A DNA stretch of 27,371 bases from SIG575 sp045643165 (GTDB lineage Bacteria; Bacillota; Clostridia; Oscillospirales; Acutalibacteraceae): NCBI GenBank assembly GCA_045643165.1, contig JAZUKF010000199.1, forward strand, positions 1-27,371. The letters are read 5' to 3'. Of the stretch, positions 23,281 through 27,371 are shown piece after piece. Position 1 is the first letter of the stretch. Each line of letters opens with the position of its first letter. Made by a program: the position numbers and the translations under genes. The notes beneath the pieces were generated by a model. That model was not told the origin of the DNA, searched no databases, and was given only the letters and a program-made list of their open reading frames with translations.

Positions 23281-23312
23281 AATATCACCCACTAACACTA
23301 TCTAACTCATAT

Positions 23313-23341
23313 ATTATAACAGAAAAAAACCTCGTTGTAAA
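23313..23341 (-). promoter_or_regulatory. Sigma-A type promoter of the eut operon
   Basis: On the minus strand, TTTACA (-35, 23336-23341) and TATAAT (-10, 23313-23318) are separated by 17 bases. The start point would be near 23306, leaving a leader of only about 26 bases before GTG 23280. That is too short for a cobalamin riboswitch or an EutV-type antiterminator leader. The spacer contains ACGAGG followed by seven T residues, complementary to part of the upstream terminator. Confidence 0.78.
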
Positions 23342-23392
23342 CAATAAATTGTAATAAATTAAAAAATTTTCACAAAATATAGTAGTAAATGG

Positions 23393-23434
23393 AAAAACGA
23401 GGTTGTACACAAAATGCACAACCCTCGTTTTTTT
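23393..23434. terminator. Rho-independent terminator after the PHP-metallophosphatase unit
   Basis: ACGAGGTTGTACA and TGCACAACCCTCGT form a long stem with one mismatch or bulge around a small A-rich loop. A T-run flanks the stem on both sides (TTTTTTT on the +, TTTTTCC on the minus strand). It lies directly after the secreted metallophosphatase stop codon at 23433 and separates that unit from the eut promoter. Confidence 0.8.
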
Positions 23435-24638
23435 AATAATATTCCGTTGTTCTTGAAGTGAAAATTTTTGTTACAGTGCTTGAAAAATCTATAAGTGCTT
23501 TTTCAAAGAAACTGACAAAGGATATATTAAGTGCTGTTTTCAGGCTTTCAAAATCCCCTGTTAAAAGATAATCGGCAATATCATCTGCATCAAAAAAATC
23601 ATACCAATGAACAACCCTCGACGTATATTCGGAAGTGTTATTTTCATCAATATCAATAATTCTGTAACCGTACTGAGATGAAAAAGGAATTCTGTTATAT
23701 CTTGATGAAACGGTATTGCATATATCTATACCTTTATGGTTAACGGAAAATGAATTTCTGTGGTCATGCCCCGTGAACATGGCAAGAATATCGCCACGTT
23801 CAACCATTGCGGAAAATTCACCGTAATTTGTATATCCGCAACAGGGTTTTTCTGCTATCATTCCCCGGTTTTCGCCGTTCTGATTGAAATAATAATAGTA
23901 TCCGTCATCGTACATATTCGGGAATTTATATGCTCCCCATAATTTTGAACGGCTCAATGCATCATAAATTTCCGGAACGATAACATGCTGAAAGACAATT
24001 CCGTTAATTTTTTTACCGTTATCCGCTTCAAGCATTTTATCTGTCTTTTCAAACCATTCAACCTGCTCGGCACGTGGATTTGAATAATGCCCCTTACTGT
24101 CATTTTCACCGCAATCGAAAACCCAAAGATTAAATTTCAGTTTACCGTCAAATGAACCGAGAACAGGAACACGGTATGTTCCGCAATTAGGAAGCAACTC
24201 GCCGTCATCAACGGAGATACTGCATGAATATGAATTGTAAATCTCCATAAGTTCCTCACGTGTGAAACAGGAACGTGAATCATGATTGCCCAGTGTTACC
24301 GCCACAGGAATTTTCCTTTTTTCAAAAACATTCATCAACTTATCAATGCAATAACGGATTTCATCCTCACCGTTTTCCATGGCATTATCTCCGGTAAGAA
24401 TAACAACATCCGGCTTTTCTCTGTCGCAGGCAATGGAGAGAAGTTTAACGGTATCGTTTACATTTTTATAATACAAATGGGTATCGGTTACATGCATGAT
24501 ACGAAGTTTACCGTTTTCGTCAAAATGCAAAGGCTTTGACGTCAGCAGATCTTCACTTCCCGCAAAAACGACGGCGGGAAAAAGAAACACAGTTATCACA
24601 CATAGAATAATACAAAAAAACGATTTTGTTTTCCTCAT
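23433..24638 (-). CDS. Secreted calcineurin-like metallophosphatase
   Basis: A 401-residue metallophosphoesterase with a clear signal peptide: basic MRKTK, a hydrophobic stretch to about residue 24, and a likely cleavage after VVFA-G near residue 26. All five metal motifs are intact: DTH (52-54), GDN (83-85), GNHD (117-120), His in FQHVIVPE, and GHDH. It resembles the intracellular paralogue at 5716-6837, in which two of these motifs are changed. The C-terminal 60 residues are helical and not recognised. It follows the PHP gene by 19 bp and ends at the terminator, just before the eut promoter. Together with the next two genes it gives the order metallophosphatase, serine hydrolase, GDPD, which repeats at 3941-6837. 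Likely removes phosphate from or cleaves phosphodiesters outside the membrane; substrate unknown. Confidence 0.92.
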   Translation of the reverse strand: MRKTKSFFCIILCVITVFLFPAVVFAGSEDLLTSKPLHFDENGKLRIMHVTDTHLYYKNVNDTVKLLSIACDREKPDVVILTGDNAMENGEDEIRYCIDKLMNVFEKRKIPVAVTLGNHDSRSCFTREELMEIYNSYSCSISVDDGELLPNCGTYRVPVLGSFDGKLKFNLWVFDCGENDSKGHYSNPRAEQVEWFEKTDKMLEADNGKKINGIVFQHVIVPEIYDALSRSKLWGAYKFPNMYDDGYYYYFNQNGENRGMIAEKPCCGYTNYGEFSAMVERGDILAMFTGHDHRNSFSVNHKGIDICNTVSSRYNRIPFSSQYGYRIIDIDENNTSEYTSRVVHWYDFFDADDIADYLLTGDFESLKTALNISFVSFFEKALIDFSSTVTKIFTSRTTEYY

Positions 24639-24657
24639 AAAATCACTTCCGATTTAA

Positions 24658-25689
24658 TTAAAATAAGTCTTTCATAAAATAAGCATTGGTGTACGCCTTA
24701 AATCCATTAGGATCAACCACGGTAAGACGGAACCACTCCACATCATCGGGAATTGAAAACTCCGCTTCGGTGATTTCCTTACCATGGTCGGCAACCTTAC
24801 TTTGAGAATGGATTTTATTTGATATAAAATTGATTGAATATGCTCCGCTCGTTTTGATTTTCAATACTCTGTCATCAGTAATTTCCATATATTTTATCGC
24901 AGGTCCCACATGCTTATAATTTCCCGTGGAAGCATAGAAACGTCCTTCGCTCAACGCTTTTGTAACAGACTCATATTCAAGTTTATCCGCAATAATGACG
25001 GTATAACCGCCGTATGAATCGCATTTCGGATTATCATCATCAAATACATTATGGTCATCATCCGTGGCAACGGCAAAAACTTTTTCACCGTTAAAAATAA
25101 AATCCTCATAGCAATGTCCGTTATCATCGTCATACCCCATGATCACGCATCCGAAATTTACAATTTCCATAGCATCCATACCTTTGTAACGGATATATCG
25201 GGGATAGTTTTCCCTTGACCATGTGGGATGATTATACGTTACGAAGAAGCCGTTTTCTTTACCTTTTCTGATAACCTCATTTATACATTCACCTGTATAT
25301 TCACGTTCAAAATCAGGTTTAGACTCGTCAAATTTAACTTTATCTCTGTAATTTTTCGCATTACCCCATATATATTTTTCACGGTGATAGCAGGGCTGAA
25401 CAAGATTATCTCTGTCTTTGGCTATCATACAGATGTGACAGCAACAACCCTCTCCGCCTATCGAAAATTCAAAACCGTTGAGAAGCAGAAAATCCTCGGT
25501 TGACAAATCATTATGAGGCAAAAGCACCTCATGGTCGGTTATGGAAAGCACCTGATAACCGTGAGATTTATAATCCCTCGCCAATTCTTCCGGAGTCTTT
25601 CTGCCGTCGGAAAGTGTGGAATGACAATGCAGGTTTGCCCTTAAATGGAGCATATTTTCGTTTGCTTCGGGTATAAGTATTTTTTTCAT
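24658..25689 (-). CDS. PHP-domain metal-dependent phosphoesterase
   Basis: The 343-residue protein has PHP motifs: NLHCHSTLSDG (H21, H23, D28), ITDHE (D52, H53), the histidine in YNHPTWS, and DDDHN (Asp-His) near residue 210, a set that holds a multi-metal site. PHP phosphoesterases act on nucleotides, histidinol phosphate or other phosphoesters; here the substrate is unknown. The C-terminal 90 residues look like a beta-sandwich (ending in FRLTVVDPNGFKAYTNAYF). No signal peptide is present. It is the first gene of a two-gene unit with the secreted metallophosphatase, from a promoter at 25722-25750. The ribosome site is weak (AAGAG). It clusters with GDPD, metallophosphatase and hydrolase genes, all ester or phosphoester cleaving. 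Confidence 0.9.
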   Translation of the reverse strand: MKKILIPEANENMLHLRANLHCHSTLSDGRKTPEELARDYKSHGYQVLSITDHEVLLPHNDLSTEDFLLLNGFEFSIGGEGCCCHICMIAKDRDNLVQPCYHREKYIWGNAKNYRDKVKFDESKPDFEREYTGECINEVIRKGKENGFFVTYNHPTWSRENYPRYIRYKGMDAMEIVNFGCVIMGYDDDNGHCYEDFIFNGEKVFAVATDDDHNVFDDDNPKCDSYGGYTVIIADKLEYESVTKALSEGRFYASTGNYKHVGPAIKYMEITDDRVLKIKTSGAYSINFISNKIHSQSKVADHGKEITEAEFSIPDDVEWFRLTVVDPNGFKAYTNAYFMKDLF

Positions 25690-25721
25690 CTGAACTCTTC
25701 TTTCTCGATAATTTCATTAAA

Positions 25722-25750
25722 ATAATACTACAATATTCAATCAAAATCAA
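25722..25750 (-). promoter_or_regulatory. Likely sigma-A promoter of the PHP-metallophosphatase unit
   Basis: TTGATT (25745-25750) and TATTAT (25722-25727) on the minus strand lie 17 bases apart and about 33 bases upstream of the PHP ATG. Match is moderate. It is divergent from a stronger promoter for the + strand gene. Confidence 0.55.
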
Positions 25751-25807
25751 GAATAATTTTCTATGTTGACAATAAAAATAACAAACCGATTTATTTCTCA
25801 TCTTTAT

Positions 25808-25835
25808 TTGACAATTCAAAAATATGAGTTATAAT
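25808..25835 (+). promoter_or_regulatory. Strong sigma-A promoter of the rightmost metallophosphatase
   Basis: A perfect TTGACA (25808-25813) and perfect TATAAT (25830-25835) are separated by 16 bases. The predicted start is about 50 bases before ATG 25891. The rest of the 25690-25890 gap holds only this and the opposing promoter. Confidence 0.82.
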
Positions 25836-25890
25836 ATACTTAAATATTTTCCGAAAAGAAAATATGTACCAAAAATACGGAGGGATATTC

Positions 25891-27371
25891 ATGAATAAAA
25901 AATTTATATCGGTTTTATCATTCTGTTTATCAATTCTTATTATTTTTCCCGGCTTATGTTCAGCTGTTGCCGCAAAAAAGAATGATGATGAATTATCCGT
26001 ATGTGTGGCATCGGATATACATTACAGACCGTCATCCGCTTTGGCACCCATCGGTGAAGAAAATACCGTACCCGGAGATTTGCTTTACCACCATGCCAAC
26101 AATAAAAGTATGCTCACATACGAGGCTGACGGTATTCTTGATGAATTTTTCAAAAGAGTTGAAAAATCTTCGGCTGAATTTCTTCTTATTCCCGGAGATG
26201 TCAGCGAGGACGGTTTTTGGGAAGAACACCGTGCCATTGCGGAAAAACTCCGTGATTTTCAAAAACGCACAGGCAAAACAATTTTCCTTATCCCCGGAAA
26301 TCACGATATACGAACACATAATTCCAGGTCAAGACTTGACCTTTCGGATTTTTTGGAAATTTATGCCGATATAGGTTTTGATAAAGCACTTGTTCGTCAC
26401 GAAGGCAGTGCATCATATACCGCAGAACTTAACGGAAACTACCGTCTTCTTGCCATTGATGCCTGCGTTTACCGTTTTGATACTTCGGAAATCAGCGATG
26501 AACTGTATGCTTGGATAGAAACTCAACTTAAACAGGCTGATGCCGACGGCAAAAAAGTTGTTGCAATGGTGCATCACAATGTTTTAAAGCACTTCGCCAT
26601 TGAAAATTTAGGCGGAACGCAACTGTGTCTTGACAGAAACAAGGACATTGCACGTCTTTTAGCCGATTACGGTGTAAAATATGTTTTAACGGGACATGAA
26701 CATGCAAACGATATTTCGGTTGCGGTTTCCGCAAAAGGTAATCGGATTTACGATATCGAAACGTGCAGTCTTATCACATATCCGAATGCTTACAGGATAA
26801 TCAATTTCTCGGATAATGCCGTTGATGTAAAGACAGATTTTATTGATAAAATTGATACATCTCTCCTGCCCGACGGTTTTTCAAAAGAACAAATTGATGC
26901 TATGAATAAAGATTTCACATCTTACAGTTACGGATATTACCGTGCCGGTATGAAAAGTTTTTCTTATTACATACCCAACTATACAAACAAAGTGGCAAAG
27001 TTCCTTAAAATCGAAAGCGGTACAAAGGGATATGATGCTATCGGAAACATTATGGACGTTCTGTCCGAATCATTACGTATGCCTCTTTACGATAAACAAA
27101 ACACTCCCGAAGCCGACAGCGTAAGAGAACTTGCCGCTTTAGCCGGCATTACCGTACCGGACAGCGAATACACGGATGTTATCGACGTTGCCGCCGTTCT
27201 CTATGCCGCTCATTATAAGGGTGATGAAACGGCAGGCTTTGATTCAAACGAAACTGCCCTTTTGATCGCAGGATTGGAATCCGTGCTTGTTCATGCACTT
27301 GTCAACATTCCGACGGTAACGGCAAATGCATTGCTTAAAGATATTCTTCCGAAGGATGATATGATCCAATT
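25891..27371 (+). CDS. Secreted metallophosphatase, cut by the window end
   Basis: A reading frame open from ATG 25891 to the last base (493 codons seen, no stop). GGAGGG lies six bases upstream. The N-terminus (MNKKFISVLSFCLSILIIFPGLCSAVAA) is a signal peptide with a likely cleavage after about residue 28. Metallophosphoesterase motifs are intact: SDIH (D42, H44), PGDVSEDG, PGNHD, MVHHN and TGHEHAND. The conserved part ends near residue 290. It is followed by at least 200 residues of a helical or unknown region, including YYIPNYTNKVAKFLK, so the mature protein is larger than the two other metallophosphatases here. It is divergent from the PHP unit and driven by a strong promoter. It may be a cell-surface phosphodiesterase; C-terminal anchoring cannot be judged because the end is missing. 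Confidence 0.9.
   Translation, partial: MNKKFISVLSFCLSILIIFPGLCSAVAAKKNDDELSVCVASDIHYRPSSALAPIGEENTVPGDLLYHHANNKSMLTYEADGILDEFFKRVEKSSAEFLLIPGDVSEDGFWEEHRAIAEKLRDFQKRTGKTIFLIPGNHDIRTHNSRSRLDLSDFLEIYADIGFDKALVRHEGSASYTAELNGNYRLLAIDACVYRFDTSEISDELYAWIETQLKQADADGKKVVAMVHHNVLKHFAIENLGGTQLCLDRNKDIARLLADYGVKYVLTGHEHANDISVAVSAKGNRIYDIETCSLITYPNAYRIINFSDNAVDVKTDFIDKIDTSLLPDGFSKEQIDAMNKDFTSYSYGYYRAGMKSFSYYIPNYTNKVAKFLKIESGTKGYDAIGNIMDVLSESLRMPLYDKQNTPEADSVRELAALAGITVPDSEYTDVIDVAAVLYAAHYKGDETAGFDSNETALLIAGLESVLVHALVNIPTVTANALLKDILPKDDMIQ

Noticed and set aside
23281..23340. A cobalamin riboswitch or EutV-responsive leader before the first gene.
   Set aside because: The promoter leaves only about 26 bases of leader, and no dual-hairpin or B12-box-like sequence is present.
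1..27371. CRISPR arrays, insertion sequences, prophage genes, rRNA or attachment sites.
   Set aside because: No regularly spaced repeats, transposase, integrase or phage-like frames were seen. The window is almost fully occupied by metabolic genes.

Overview
The window looks like part of a Gram-positive Firmicutes (Clostridia-type, probably gut) chromosome of fairly low G+C content. The reasons are strong AGGAGG-type ribosome sites, sigma-A style promoters, GTG and TTG starts, Gram-positive signal peptides, and an ethanolamine-utilisation (Eut) microcompartment operon with Firmicutes-type parts (EutT without the enteric cysteine motif, PduL instead of EutD). The taxonomic call is an inference from gene content, not a search result.

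Layout. A secreted sialidase-superfamily protein lies on the + strand (346-2301). It converges on a shared bidirectional terminator (about 2496-2540) with a very long minus-strand run. That run starts at a good promoter at 23313-23341 and continues to about 2591: 22 genes over roughly 20.7 kb, almost all with 0-70 bp gaps or start/stop overlaps. In transcription order it reads: serine hydrolase, cytoplasmic GDPD, eutA, eutB, eutC, eutL, eutE, eutM, eutT, pduL, an uncharacterised microcompartment-locus protein, eutN, pduS, pduT, eutS, eutP, a COG2509-type FAD protein, a GH2 glycosidase, a metallophosphatase, a second serine hydrolase, a membrane-anchored GDPD, a GH27 alpha-galactosidase and a small zinc-ribbon protein. 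Upstream lies a second minus-strand unit (PHP-domain phosphoesterase, then a secreted metallophosphatase) with its own promoter and terminator. Divergent from it, on the + strand, is a further secreted metallophosphatase that runs off the window end.

How the genes fit together. EutBC (with EutA as reactivator and EutT/PduS for cofactor supply) splits ethanolamine to acetaldehyde and ammonia. EutE makes acetyl-CoA and PduL makes acetyl phosphate, inside a shell of EutM, EutS, EutL, PduT-like and EutN. No ethanolamine permease (eutH), alcohol dehydrogenase (eutG), eutVW regulator, eutQ or eutJ is present in the window. Instead, the core is flanked on both sides by the same three-gene order, metallophosphatase - serine hydrolase - glycerophosphodiester phosphodiesterase. 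GDPDs can release ethanolamine from glycerophosphoethanolamine. The most interesting reading is therefore a microcompartment wired to its own ethanolamine-releasing phosphodiester/ester/glycoside hydrolysis module, rather than one fed by free ethanolamine import. That is an inference and untested.

Other points of interest: pduS/pduT in an eut operon, a 56-residue charged tail on the EutN vertex protein, encapsulation-peptide-like helices on four proteins (including a C-terminal one on EutE), a metallophosphatase paralogue with altered active-site residues, and a possible structured RNA in the one sizeable gap of the operon (6838-6950).
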